DNA of 64,000 bases from Telmatactis stephensoni (lineage: Eukaryota > Cnidaria > Anthozoa > Actiniaria > Isophelliidae), in assembly GCA_029948255.1 (NCBI GenBank), contig JALIZF010001524.1, positions 189,001 to 253,000 on the forward strand, given 5' to 3'. Below are positions 33,440 through 44,412 of the stretch, piece by piece. Under the pieces are notes generated by a model. It was not told the DNA's origin, made no database searches, and was given only the letters and a program-made list of their open reading frames with translations. The position numbers and the translations under genes are program-made. Position 1 is the first letter of the stretch. Every line of letters begins with the position of its first letter.

Positions 33440-33715
33440 TCATCATAGATTTAAAGCTTTCGTGACACTTTAAGAGACCACGAAAGGTAATCAAAATATA
33501 GTCACAAACTTTAAGTGTCATTCAGCATAAAAGGAAAGGATACTGAAAGTTTTCTTTACGTAAAGATCAAAGAAAGCCTCGGAAAGATAACTGAAAGTCA
33601 TAAACATCTTTCATAGGATTTTATTAAACCTGAAAGCTTCTGAAAGTTTCATCATTAACTTTCAGTGTCTTTTGTGGTAAACAAAAGATCACGAAATCCC
33701 TTATTTCGTCCTGTG
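33440..33715. repeat. Right subterminal GAAAG/CTTTC-rich region
   Basis: About 11 GAAAG/CTTTC pentamers in 275 bases, several as CTGAAAGT or CTGAAAGC. It mirrors the left subterminal region. Confidence 0.65.
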
Positions 33716-33718
33716 CAA

Positions 33719-34875
33719 GTGTTTGGAACAGTGCAACTCAACTTCCAGTGTCAACAATGACGCCGAGTGCCACGTCATCAACTGTGTTTACTTCAGATTT
33801 TACTTCAAGTGTTTGGAACACTGCAGCTCAACTTCCAGTGTCAACTCAAAGTGGAAAATTCAGCTTCAACGCATTTTCACCTCCAACGTCCGTTGTGTCA
33901 AGTGTTAATCAACTACCCATGTTTGGATCTCGTAACCCGCCTGGTCCGTCGTCTTTGATGTCAGTGCCAACGCCCATACCTGCTCACCGAGAATTTCCGA
34001 CGAATGAAAGCAGTGTCCCAGCTCCGGTACAACACCCGTCTTGTGTTCCAGATTCACGTCAAAGCAATTTATCAGGACTGTTGCCTCCCAACTATTATGG
34101 GGGAGCAATGACGACAGATACGATCACGCCCAAAATACATCCAGCGCACGTGCAAATTACGAATAGTAACATGCCACCCATTAATGATGAGAGTATTCTT
34201 AAAACTATCGCATCGGCCATAGCAAACATCAGCGTTACCCAAGACCTACCAAAGATTCAAGTCCAGAAGTTCGATGGGTCCCCCGAGAAATTTCCGACGT
34301 TTCGCCAGCAATTCCGTCAAATGGTTGAATCGCGACCGCTCGAGGATTCCGTAAAGATGACGCAGCTACTACAATTTCTCGAAGGGCCGGCACTAAAGGC
34401 CGTACAACGCTACGAAGCCCTGCCTGGAGGACTAACTAGTGTGTTAAAAACTCTTGAAGATCGCTTTGGTCGTGCCTCCCAAGTAGTCCGCGCGTGCGTC
34501 GACGCCCTTGTAAAGGGCCCTGTGATACAAAATAACGACAGACAAGGGCTACAACAGCTAGCTGATGACGCCCAAATAACTTACGACACCCTAAAGAGTC
34601 TAGGATATATCGGGGAAATGAACACTGATACCCTGGAACGAATCATTGCTCGTCTACCTAAGTGGGCCCAGGCCAAATTTGTCGAGACTGTTTACAAGAG
34701 ACGAAGGAATCAAGAGATGCCGTCTTTCAAGGACGTCGTTGATTTCTTGAAGGAACGTGCGGAAGTAATGAATCACCCCTTCTTCTCAAAGCCACAGAGT
34801 GAAGCAGCATCCAAGAGCTCTCACCCTTGCCTTAACACCCGAGCTTCTCAGAGTGCTAGAGATAAGCCTAGCTAG
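33719..34875 (+). pseudogene. BEL/Pao gag, 3' part with DUF1759-like domain
   Basis: The gag frame resumes at 33719 (SVWNSATQLPVST) with a second and third copy of the linker repeat. A proline-rich segment follows, then a conserved capsid-like region (about 34246-34780): LPKIQVQKFDGSPEKFPTFR and LLQFLEGPALKAVQRYEALP. This is the DUF1759 pattern typical of BEL/Pao gag. The frame ends at TAG 34873-34875; the nucleocapsid part continues in another frame, so a frameshift near 34830 separates them. Confidence 0.85.
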
Positions 34876-34910
34876 CATCAACGCTAGCTACTACCTCTAA
34901 GACTGATGAA

Positions 34911-35651
34911 CAATGTTATATGTGCAACAAACAGCACCGCTTGTACCGCTGTGAGTTGTTCAAGTCTAAGTCTCCAAAGGAAAGAAATGAATTCGTCAAG
35001 ACAAAGAAAATATGTTTTAACTGCTTAAGTTCTACGGAACATAGTTACAAGAACTGTAAGTGCTCAACGCGGTGTCAAGTGTCAGGATGCGGCAAATCAC
35101 ATCATTCTATGTTGCACTTTACAGACTCTAGTGCTACACAACCAAACACTAGTCAACGTGACAGTAACAAGGACGTCAAAGACAGCGTCACTTCTCAACC
35201 AACCACCAGTACAAGTCGATCAAACTGCTCAACGACTGCCAACAACCCAGATGTTATGCTGCAAGTTCTGCCAGTAAAGATTCTCAATGATAAATCAGAT
35301 GTTATCACTACATATTGTTTAATAGATTCTGGCTCTGATGTCACGCTAATTGACCCGTCATTGGCCAAAGCGCTTAGCCTAAAGGGGATCCCTGGTAACC
35401 TTGTCCTCAATACCGTGAGCAACAGTGATGTGAGTAACCAAGCAACGAAGGTTAGCTTTAAACTGGCCTGTCTCGGCGAGGAAAATGACAGCGTAGTAAA
35501 CGTTCAAAACAGCTTGGGCGATGAAGGAGCTTGCCATACCCGTCAAGCAAAGAGGATAGCAGATCGCATTGCTCAATGGCCACATCTGAAAGAAGTACCC
35601 TTTCCTGACGTCGAAAGAAAAAGATATCGATACTACTCGGAACTAATGTGA
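34911..35651 (+). pseudogene. BEL/Pao nucleocapsid zinc knuckles and aspartic protease
   Basis: Two zinc knuckles are visible: CYMCNKQHRLYRC (C-x2-C-x3-H-x4-C, from 34917) and CFNCLSSTEHSYKNC (C-x2-C-x5-H-x4-C). After a Ser/Thr-rich linker comes a retroviral-type protease core, TYCLIDSGSDVTLID, near 35310-35355, with the D-S-G catalytic triplet. A deletion after about 35500 appears to fuse it to the region preceding the reverse transcriptase (HLKEVPFPDVERKRYR). The frame then breaks. Confidence 0.8.
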
Positions 35652-38600
35652 GTCAAGCTTTCATACCCATTGAAGTTAAAAGAGGAAATCCAAACGAACC
35701 AATTGCAATCAAGTGTTGTCTTGGCTGGAGTATCCTGGGCGGTTCCAACGACCTTGAATCTGTCAAGCAATATTCAAATACAAACTTTGTCGCCAGTGAA
35801 AACATGAAACTAAGTCATCAACTGGAAGAATTCTGGAGAATTGAGGCATATGGTACCGACAACAGCCCGAAGGCCAAGACCTTGTCTATCGAAGATCAAC
35901 ACGCCTGAAGGCCATCAACCAAACAACCACAAAGAAAGGGGGACACTACTAGATAGGGGCTCCTGTGGAAGGAAGATGAGCCATCCCTGCCTTACAACCG
36001 ATCCTTTGCAGAGGCACGTCTTCAACATCTGAAGAAGCGTTTCCAACGAGATCCAGACCTGGAGTCAAAGTACAGAGCAGTGATAGATGACTATTTGGCA
36101 AAGGGATACGCAAGGAAACTGCCTGCTGAAGAAGCTTTAGCAAAAAGTGACGTCACGGTACCTTCCACACCACCCCGTACTGAACCAGAACAAGCCCGGC
36201 AAAGTGAGGATTGTTTTTGACGCCGTTGCGAAGTTTGCAGGAAAGTCTTTAAATGATTGCCTCCCTTCAAGGACCAAGCCTAACTAATGATCTCTCTGGA
36301 GTGTTGATACGTTTCCGTCAACACGAAGCTGTATTCACAGCTGACATCGAAGCTATGTTCAATCAGGTTGGAGTTACACCAGCTAAAACAAATGCATTGA
36401 GGTTTCTTTGGTGGTCAGGAGACATAGAAGAGCCACCTAAAGAGTATAAAATGCTTGTACACCCCTTTGGAGCAAAGTCGTCACCGTGCTGCGCTAATAA
36501 AGCCCTGAAGATCGCCGCAGAAATTGGTAGAGAAAGATACAACCCCGAAGTAATTGAGACTGTGTATCGAAATTTTTATGTTGGTGACGTATTGAAGTCT
36601 ACTGCAAGGACAGAAGAAGCCGTAGAAGTTGCTACTGGTCTTGTAAGTCTGCTGAAGGAAGGAGGTTTCCGCCTGACGAAGTCCACAAGTAACAGACGAG
36701 AAATCCTTGCAGCTCTTTCCCCACAAGACAGAGATAAGCCAAGCTTAAATCTAGACCTAGATCAGCTTCCCGCGGAACGTGCCCTGTGCATCTGGTGGGA
36801 CCCAGAGTCTGACGTATTTCAGTTCAAAGTCATTCCTACAGAAAAACCTAACACCAAGAAAGGAGTTCTGAGTGTTGTGAGTTCCCTATTTGACTCGCTG
36901 GGTTTCTTGGCGCCCTTCGTGCTTCCAGTAAAGATCCTCTTACAAGATTTGTGGAGAGAAGGCTTCTCTTGGGATCAGCAATCCCGGAAACCATACTACT
37001 CATCCTGGCGCAAGTGGATACAATCCCTACCGCACATCATTACCATCCACATCCCAAGATGCTACAAAGACGCCCAACCTGGAACAATTGCGACTTTGAA
37101 ATTGCACAACTTTGCTGATGCGTCGAGACGTGGTTATGCAGCTGTGTCCTACCTTAGAATGTTCGACCAAGATGGAAAAATACATTGTGTCTTCGTAATG
37201 GGAAAGGCTCGCAACACTCCAATTAAAGAACTGTCAATACCTCGATTAGAATTGCAAGCAGCTGTGCAAGCAACCCGGCTGAGCAAGACGATACTCTTTG
37301 AGCTAGAAGAGCCTGTGAAAGACGTCCGCTTTTGGTCCAACTCGATGACTGTGTTGCAAAATATCATAAACAGTACGCGTCGCTTCAACCCGTTTGTATC
37401 AAACCGCTTAACTGAAATACTGGAAACATCCTCTAAAGACCAATGGCATTTTGTACCCGGTACTCTCAACCCGGCCGACGAAGGAACGAGAGGAATGGAC
37501 ACCCAATCTTTCTCTACAAAATCCCGCTGGTTGACTGGGCCGTCGTTTCTCTGGATGCCTGAAGACCAGTGGCCATCCTGTAAAGTCGATGACCTATCCG
37601 ATGGTGAACTACCTGAAGTGATAAAGGATTGTAACGCCACTTTAACTGCTGAGTCTCACATTGAAGTCTTACTGCGACGACATTCATCCTGGCCATGCCT
37701 ACTCAGAGTAGTGTCGTACGCAATGCGATTCATCAAGCGTACGAGAAGTCAGTGCTTTAATGAAGAAATGACTGCCCTGATAAAAGGACAGCCAGTTAAA
37801 GCTACCAGTAAGATAGCTGCTCTTAACCCAACCTTGGTAGGAGGCGTTATCCGTGTCGGAGGAAGGATCCACAAGGCACCAATACCATATGAAGCTGCTC
37901 ATCCCGTCATTATTCCAAGGGAGCACCCATTTGCCAGCTTACTGGTGCTGCATTATCACAGAATACTTGGTCACGGGGGAGGAGAGCATGTTCTTGCCGC
38001 CATACGACAGAAATATTGGATCTTAGGCGCTCGATTACTTGTTCGCAAACTGGTCCGTCAGTGTGTAACCTGTCGCAGACGCGAAGGTCCTGTCATGCAG
38101 CAGATGATGGCAGACTTGCCTAAGGAGCGATTAGTACCATACCAGCCACCATTTACGTACACAGGTGTAGACGTCTTCGGTCCTTTCCACGTGAAACGTT
38201 CTCGAAGTACAATCAAGAACTACAGATGTATGTTCGTATGTTTTAACAGCCGCTCAGTCCATATTGAAGATGTGAGCTCACTGGAATCCGACACCTTCAT
38301 TCAAACCCTGCACAGATTCATGGCGGTGTGTGGTCGACCGAAAGAAATCTGGTCGGACAATGGCACAAATTTCTGTGGTGCGGAAAGGGAGCTACGTCGT
38401 TCCATCCGAGAGCTTGATGAAAGGGCCATAAAGGCAGATTTACATTCCTGCGAAGTAGAGTGGTACAGCTGCCCTATTCCTAAATGAAGATTTCAGCCTC
38501 CCGGAGCGAGTCATATGTCTGGAGTCTGGGAACGTCTTATTCGAAGCGTTCGTAAGGCCATGAAAGCAGTCATGGGCGACCCTCAAGCTCTGATTGGGCA

Positions 38601-39075
38601 TGAAACACTGCGTACAGTGTTTGCAGAAGTGACATCGATACTGAACAGCCGGCCGATATACCTAAGTAGTGATGACCCAGCCGATCTAGATGTGCTGACT
38701 CCAAATCACCTGCTCTTTCATAGACGTAACATTGCTGTTCCACATGGAGGGTTTGAACCAGATTACCTATACTTCCGCAAACAATGGAAACACGCCCAAT
38801 TCTTGGCAAGTTGTTTCTGGTCAAGGTGGATCCGAGAGTACCTGCCATTGCTCCTGGCTAGACAGAAATAGGTTACACCAAGAAGAAATCTTAAGGAGGG
38901 TGACAGGGTTCAGAATGTGGACAACACTCTATCGATATCAAAATGGCTGCTTGGTCGCGTACTCAAGACACTACCGGGAAAAGATGGCTACGTGAGAGCT
39001 GCGCAAGTGAAGACAAAAAACTCAACCCTGTGCAGACCCATCTCCAAGCTCTGCCTCTTAGAAGAGTCCCTTTAA
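35652..39075 (+). pseudogene. BEL/Pao polymerase: RT, RNase H, integrase, DUF5641
   Basis: In order: a linker region in two frames (35648-36230); reverse transcriptase from about 36200, with first Asp in [14 protein letters not shown] (about 36336) and catalytic block FYVGDVLKS (36575-36601), where the usual YVDD has become YVGD. Peptidase A17/RNase H follows ([18 protein letters not shown], about 37100-37490), then the integrase zinc finger HHCC ([11 protein letters not shown] ... CVTCRRREG, to about 38090). The integrase core has D in [12 protein letters not shown] in [10 protein letters not shown] and E in [13 protein letters not shown] at 38485-38487 and TAG at 38869-38871 interrupt an otherwise continuous frame, which then gives a DUF5641-like tail ([13 protein letters not shown]) to about 39075. 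Confidence 0.88.
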
Positions 39076-39220
39076 TTATGTTAAAGGAAACAAGAACTGT
39101 AGCACATGCTATGATGCCTTTATAGAGGAACATGTATCTGATATGACGAACACTTTACGTTTATATTGTTGTTAAAGTTAAAGTTAGAGTATGGAGCTAG
39201 TCCAGCCTGGCCCCCCAGGA

Positions 39221-39582
39221 TGTTGAGGCTTATCCTCAACAATATTTAAGTTGATATTTTATTTCCGTTCTGTCCTGTGTCCAGTATCCGTAATCCTTTG
39301 TTAAGTGTGCTTATGTATCCCATGTTACCGTGCGAGTTGTGTGTGAGCCTCGTGGTGTTTGTGCCGTTTGTGTCGTGGGTTGTCAATTTGGTAAGTTTCG
39401 TGCTTTCTTGTACTTGTTTGCTTGTGTCTTTGTGTACATTGTATTTGTGTAACGTGGTTTACGTGTTTCTTAGGTTTTCACCGGGTTTTACGAGTTAAAT
39501 AAAGAGCAGAAATTTGTACCCGCGTTGAATTCATGACTCCCACCACGGACAAACGCTCGTGATGTAGAACTTCTACATAACA
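39221..39582 (+). repeat. Right LTR of the BEL/Pao element
   Basis: Same length and termini as the left LTR, followed by the TCCGG target duplication. Confidence 0.93.
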
Positions 39583-39587
39583 TCCGG

Positions 39588-40620
39588 AATATTCAAATTA
39601 TGCAAATGAGGCAAAGACGCTTTTGACCATATTTAGAAAATGAAAACTTGGCCAAAAATATATTTTGTAGCTTTTATTTGTAAGTTTTCGGTTATTATTA
39701 AAGTATATTTTGCATTTTTTTGACTTTGGACATCCTAAAGTGCAGCTTCGTACTCTGAAAAGAAAGTTCAAAATGTTGAGTTCTCAAGGCAGACAGTAAG
39801 TGGATTTACAAAGCATTTTATCACTCTTTAAACCACATTCAGAACAAATAAATATATTTATATATATGATACTCAGGCTACTCTATTTAGAAACATAAGT
39901 AGATATGAGGCGTTTATGAACCAGGTATATTAGTACCCAAGAGTCTGTAAATTCACTGCAACATAAAGAACGAAAAATAAATTTATGTTACATAGGCATT
40001 TCAAAAGATATTCCTCTTAAACCTGGGATAGCCCATTAAAATTAAAAATGCAAATATATTCATAAATCAAGATAACTGTACAAACTTTTAACATTTTATT
40101 GATAACATGAACAGCTGTGATAAACCAATATTAAAACTGTTTACAAAGTATAAATGCTTGGTTCTATCCTCTTAATAAGAGGCTCAATATACCCACAATG
40201 GGGTTTATTCAATTTGTATTTCTTTTGTTTTTGGCTGCTTGGCATCTGTGAAGAGACAACTTCATTGGAAGGAATCGATGGTTGTTGATTCATGCCGAAA
40301 ACTTGAAAAACACTTAAAAAAGCTTCATTATCCCTATTAATTGTATACACTGAAAGCTGTGATAAACTTTCATAAATACAATAAAAAACAAGCAAATCGT
40401 ACTTACCACTCAAGATACTCTTCAAGGTTGAGCGGAGATGAGCAGAGAACCATGAGGCATTTTTGTGTATGTATCGTAAAGAAATCGGAAGACCGATTTG
40501 AGTACTTCGTGAGACTTCGTGCTTTCGACAGTTCGTTGACAGTTACGGTTACGGACTTATTCTACACGATAACATAGTGGTTCTCTCTTCGAGAGTAACC
40601 ACAAAAATGAAAGGTGAAAA
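39588..40620. other. No gene seen
   Basis: AT-rich flank of the BEL insertion. Confidence 0.45.
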
Positions 40621-42395
40621 ATGGAAGAAAAGGTCACTGAACCATCTATCAAAAATGCACATGTTATCATTAACACAGTCTTGGCAGAGTTGAACGCTAA
40701 GAGCGACTGCCTCAAAAAGAAACACGGCAAACAGTTGGCTTTAAAAGTAACAAGAAGTAACACACAAGATCCTCCTGCAACTTTACTGGAAAAAGCACTC
40801 ACTAAATGGAAAGCATGTCACAGCAACTTGTACTCTAAAGATGAAGATTATGTCCTGTTGTTAGAGGATGTCCAGCAGGCAGGTTTTCTTCTGGGATCAC
40901 AAAAAGAGCTTTTTACTCTTGAGAGATACCAAAAAGTGATTGGAAAAAACTTTAAGAGGATAACCTTGTATATCTGTACCAAGTCAGATTATGTTGCATG
41001 AACGTAGCGGATATATGCAAGAAGTCCAAAACAAAGACAAATCAGAGATCAATGATGATGAAATGTGGGAGATATCAGACATCAATGATGAACCACTCAG
41101 ATCTAGAAATGAAAGAAGTGCAACAGATGATGAAGAACTCTGCAGTGTGCAGATAAAAAATGACCACAAATTGGCTCTATCTCTGCATTCTAGTATGAAC
41201 AATGGCAATGTTGATGATAGTGACAAAGATAAAGAGGTATCTCCGAATATACATACCCCAAGTGACTCTGCATCAGTTGTGAAGGCCTTACAAAGTAAAG
41301 TTATCCAAGAACAGCAGATGTTTCTGACAACAAGGAGAGGCATAAGTCTGGACCATGCTATCCAGTTGTGGCAGCGTGAAAGAAAGAGAGAGCCTGCAGA
41401 ATACAGAATTATTGTCAGGTACTTAGGAGAGGCAGGAATAGATACTGGTGCTTTATCTAGAGAGTTCTTTACAGATATTATCAGTGATATTGCCAAAACC
41501 ATGTTTCCAAATGGAAGCCCAGTACATTCAACACTTTTGGTTTAAAAATGGAAAGGAAGATCAGATCTGTTGGAGAAATCATTGCAGCCAGTCTTGCACA
41601 AAATGGACCTGCATGCTTCTTGGAAGAGGCAGTTTGTGACACCTTAGCCAACTCCAATATTGACCTTCAAAGTCTTGATGCAAAGTGCCACCTGACACCA
41701 TAAGAGAGGGAGCAAATAGAGAAAGTCAAAAGGGATTGACATTATTATTGACCATGGATATGATGGCATTATCAAGGAGAATAAGATGGATGACATTATT
41801 GGCTCCATTGTCATTAGCATCATCAGTAGAAGACTGCTCTCCTTAGGTGAGTTTATGGAAGGCCTTGAAGCTTATCGCTTACTTAAATAAACTTATCCTA
41901 AACAATCCAGAATCATGCATGCCAGTTTGTAAAGGGACAGATTAAGGAGGTTGATGCAAACTACTTAGTTGGGCTTCTGCATCCAGAATTTTCTGACAAA
42001 GATACACCTAACCGTACTGTAGAGGATCAAGTCCTAGATAACTTCCAAGACTTCCTCTACAGCCTTGAAGATAAAAATATTTCAGGCTATACATCAGCAG
42101 TAGCCTGGAATTATGACTCTTCTTTAGAAGATAATGCAGATGATGAAGAGAGTCCAGAAGAGAAGTATGAGAATGCCAAGTTGTCTGCAGCAGGAGTGAT
42201 GAAATGGTTAACTGGACAAGAACAAATGGACAAGTTTAATCATTCATGCAAAATGGAAAACCGAAAACACACAGTGTGCTTCCCTTAGGTTGGTGCCTGT
42301 GGAATGGAAATAACGTTTCCTCTTCTTCACATGACTAAGTATGATGAATTTAAGGACATTTTTGATGGCATTCTGCAAAGGACAAGCTTTTGGTA
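40621..42395 (+). pseudogene. HECT E3 ubiquitin ligase-like relic
   Basis: The first frame (40621-41001) gives a helical N-terminal part (LALKVTRSNTQDPPATLLEK). The second (40991-41545) has an acidic linker and then SLDHAIQLWQRERKREPAEY and YLGEAGIDTGALSREFFTDI, matching the start of a HECT N-lobe (EPGIDxGGLxREFF pattern). Later pieces in other frames: GEIIAASLAQNGPACFLEEA, KSAAGVMKWLTG-like text near 42190, and GACGMEITFPLLHMTKYDEF at about 42292-42350. The last block aligns in layout with the HECT C-lobe catalytic loop, Cys at 42298-42300. At least four frame breaks and a TAG at 42286. Such genes are multicopy in some invertebrates (G2E3-like). Confidence 0.6.
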
Positions 42396-42475
42396 GGTCT
42401 TAAGAACTGAAAGACCATCATTGATGTTAAACTCAAGTACTGCACTATTACTTAAAGAGAATTCTTGTTTTCTGA

Positions 42476-42536
42476 GTCACATGAGTCAATGAGTCATGAG
42501 TCAATGAGCCATGAGTCAAGTCATAAGTCATATATA
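42476..42536 (+). repeat. Short tandem repeat (ATGAGTCA)n
   Basis: GTCACATGAGTCAATGAGTC-type units repeat imperfectly for about 60 bases. Each contains TGAGTCA, the AP-1 consensus. Confidence 0.7.
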
Positions 42537-42699
42537 TGAAAACCACTCTAATGATTTAAGCTGCTATTACATCTGAAATTTTCCTCAGTCCAGAAGACTG
42601 AAACACAATCTTAATTAAAACATAGTTTCAACCACAATTAAATGATTTTTATTATATTGATCATATTACCTAGGACTAATGGAGCTTTGACTAAATCAG

Positions 42700-44250
42700 C
42701 CATCATAAGGGTACTGTATAATTTAATCGTGCTGTTGACGATAGTCTTCCACCTAACTTAGATTGTGGTCCCTTTGCAAATGATTTGGGCAAGTACTTTG
42801 TGCAGAAGATTACAACATCCTTGAAGACGTTGGATAATGGTTGGTAATAGAGTGGTATGTATTTAAAACAACTTCCAGCATCATGATACCATAAGTCAGC
42901 CCCCCCCGTATGCCATCGTTTTCGGATTCACTGCACTCTATGAATCAGTGGGAATGCATTGATTAAGAATCCATTGTTGAAGTCGTGTCCACTGGACCCA
43001 ATGCCCTCCAAGTTAGTAAGTCAGTGTGAGGTTTTACTACCTGTAATAACAAATATGTTAAATTCTTCACTTCAATCTGGGTACTTCCCTATGTCATGGA
43101 AAGAGGCACTTGTTTTTCCTTTGCTTAAAAAACCTGGACTCAACCGTACTTTTAACAATTTTAGACTGGTCAGTAATCTGCCATTTGTTTCTAAACTGGC
43201 TGAAAAGGCAGTCTTTAAGCAGATAAATGGACATATGATCACTTAAAATTTATATCCTACTACCCAGTCTGCTTATAGAAAGTATCATAGCACTGAAACG
43301 GCATTGACACAATAGACCACAGCATTATGAAACGGCATTGACACAATAGACCATGGCATTATGTTATCTACCTTATCTTCTAAGCTTGGTCTGAGTGGCA
43401 CATCTCTTGACTGGTTTTCTTCATACCTTCAAGAAAGATCACAGCGTGTATCTATTCGTGGTTGCAACTCTGATAAGTTTGATCTCCTTTATGGCGTCCC
43501 GCAGGGCTCTTGCCTCGGTCCACTGTTATTTACCATTTATACCAGCAAATTGTTTGATGTCATCAGTGGTCATTACCATCTGTGCATTGTTACGCTGATG
43601 ACACACAGTTGTATCTATCGTTTAGTCCCAAGGATGAAACTGTTCAGTCTGATGCTATCCCCACAATTGAACGCTCTATTGAAGATATTAGAAAATGGAT
43701 GGTGGAAGATAAACTTCTTTTGAACGATGATAAGGTGGAGCTACTTCTTATTGGTACAAAACAACAACTTGCCAAAGTTAGTGTGGATCATATAACTATT
43801 GGAGGAACTGAAATAGTTCCCCAATTGCCTGTAAAAAACCTTGGGGTGTGGCTCGACTCGAACTTATCTATGAATGATCATATCACTAAGACTTGCTCGG
43901 CTGCTTTTTATTGGCTGTACAATATCAGAAGGATCAGGAAGTACCTATCCAAGGAATTTACTGAAACACTCATTCATGCTTTTATATCCAGCCGCATCGG
44001 TTACTGTAATAGTCTTCTATTTGGCTTACCAGATTACCACCTCCACAAGTTGCAAAGAATACAGAATGCAGCTGCTCGACTGATTTTCCAAGAGAGTAAA
44101 TTCTGCCATATTACACCGCTATTACAATCCCTACATTGGCTTCCTGTGAAATATCGTATTGACTTTAAGATATTTCTAACAACCTTCAAAGCTATTCATA
44201 GATTGGCACCACCATATACATGTGAACTCATGACAACTCTACCACCTGCT
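42700..44250 (+). mobile_element. LINE fragment (CR1/L2-like reverse transcriptase)
   Basis: Broken frames give FRLVSNLPFVSKLAEKAVFK (42959-43246) and LSGTSLDWFSSYLQERSQRV followed by GVPQGSCLGPLLFTIY (43361-43600). A frame change near 43580 leads to HCYADDTQLYLSFSPKDE, with the YADD catalytic motif at 43591-43602. The thumb and C-terminal part follow (NLGVWLDSNLSMNDHI, LLQSLHWLPVKYRIDFKIFL). A small local duplication at 43290-43350 repeats GAAACGGCATTGACACAATA. The order and motifs match CR1/L2-type LINEs. The endonuclease is missing and the element's normal 3' end is replaced by a CXC module. Confidence 0.85.
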
Positions 44251-44412
44251 CCTCATGCTATCATTCACCTGGTCAAATGTAAATGTGTGAAAGAAAGTTG
44301 CTCCACAAACCACTGCCAATGTAGAAAAGCAAGCCTTAATTGCACTGAGCTGTGTGGATGTGCAGATGACGATAATTGTAAGAATATTATTTTCTTAGTA
44401 TTGAAGATGTAG
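43582..44412 (+). CDS. Chimeric open frame: LINE RT C-terminal part plus CXC module
   Basis: One uninterrupted frame of 276 codons starts in the LINE catalytic region (YADDTQLYLS). It runs through the thumb and APPYTCELMTTL (about 44205-44242) and continues without a stop into PPAPHAIIHLVKCKC and a cysteine-rich module, CSTNHCQCRKASLNCTELCGC. The LINE part is only a fragment, so this is likely an accidental fusion at a rearrangement point. Still, a joined product would place a possible DNA-binding module behind an RT fragment. A donor within the module (AATT|GTAAGA, 44378) suggests the CXC part belonged to a spliced gene. Confidence 0.5.
   Translation: MHCYADDTQLYLSFSPKDETVQSDAIPTIERSIEDIRKWMVEDKLLLNDDKVELLLIGTKQQLAKVSVDHITIGGTEIVPQLPVKNLGVWLDSNLSMNDHITKTCSAAFYWLYNIRRIRKYLSKEFTETLIHAFISSRIGYCNSLLFGLPDYHLHKLQRIQNAAARLIFQESKFCHITPLLQSLHWLPVKYRIDFKIFLTTFKAIHRLAPPYTCELMTTLPPAPHAIIHLVKCKCVKESCSTNHCQCRKASLNCTELCGCADDDNCKNIIFLVLKM

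Larger units (their letters stand above)
22940..33715 (-). mobile_element. CACTA (EnSpm) DNA transposon, 10,776 bp
   Basis: The left end CACAGGATGAAATAAAAGAT and the reverse complement of the right end, CACAGGACGAAATAAGGGAT, form terminal inverted repeats starting CACAG. CAA is duplicated on both sides. Inside, on the minus strand, are a tnp2-type transposase gene and a second spliced gene. Subterminal regions are dense in GAAAG/CTTTC. All four features agree with the EnSpm/CACTA superfamily. The transposase frame is broken, so this copy would need help from elsewhere. Confidence 0.9.
21712..39582 (+). mobile_element. BEL/Pao LTR retrotransposon, interrupted by a CACTA element
   Basis: The ends are TG...CA LTRs of 362 bp (21712-22073 and 39221-39582), flanked by a perfect TCCGG duplication (21707-21711 and 39583-39587). 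Between them lie gag, protease, reverse transcriptase, RNase H and integrase on the plus strand, in BEL/Pao order. Subtracting the 10,776-bp CACTA and its CAA duplication leaves about 7.09 kb, the usual BEL size. The element is visibly more GC-rich than its surroundings. Several stops, frameshifts and a changed RT catalytic residue mean it cannot act on its own. Confidence 0.93.

Noticed and set aside
37149..37640. 163-codon minus-strand ORF in BEL pol
   Set aside because: Antisense of the RNase H/integrase linker frame.
40984..41502. 172-codon minus-strand ORF
   Set aside because: Antisense to the HECT-like relic; Ser/Leu-rich.
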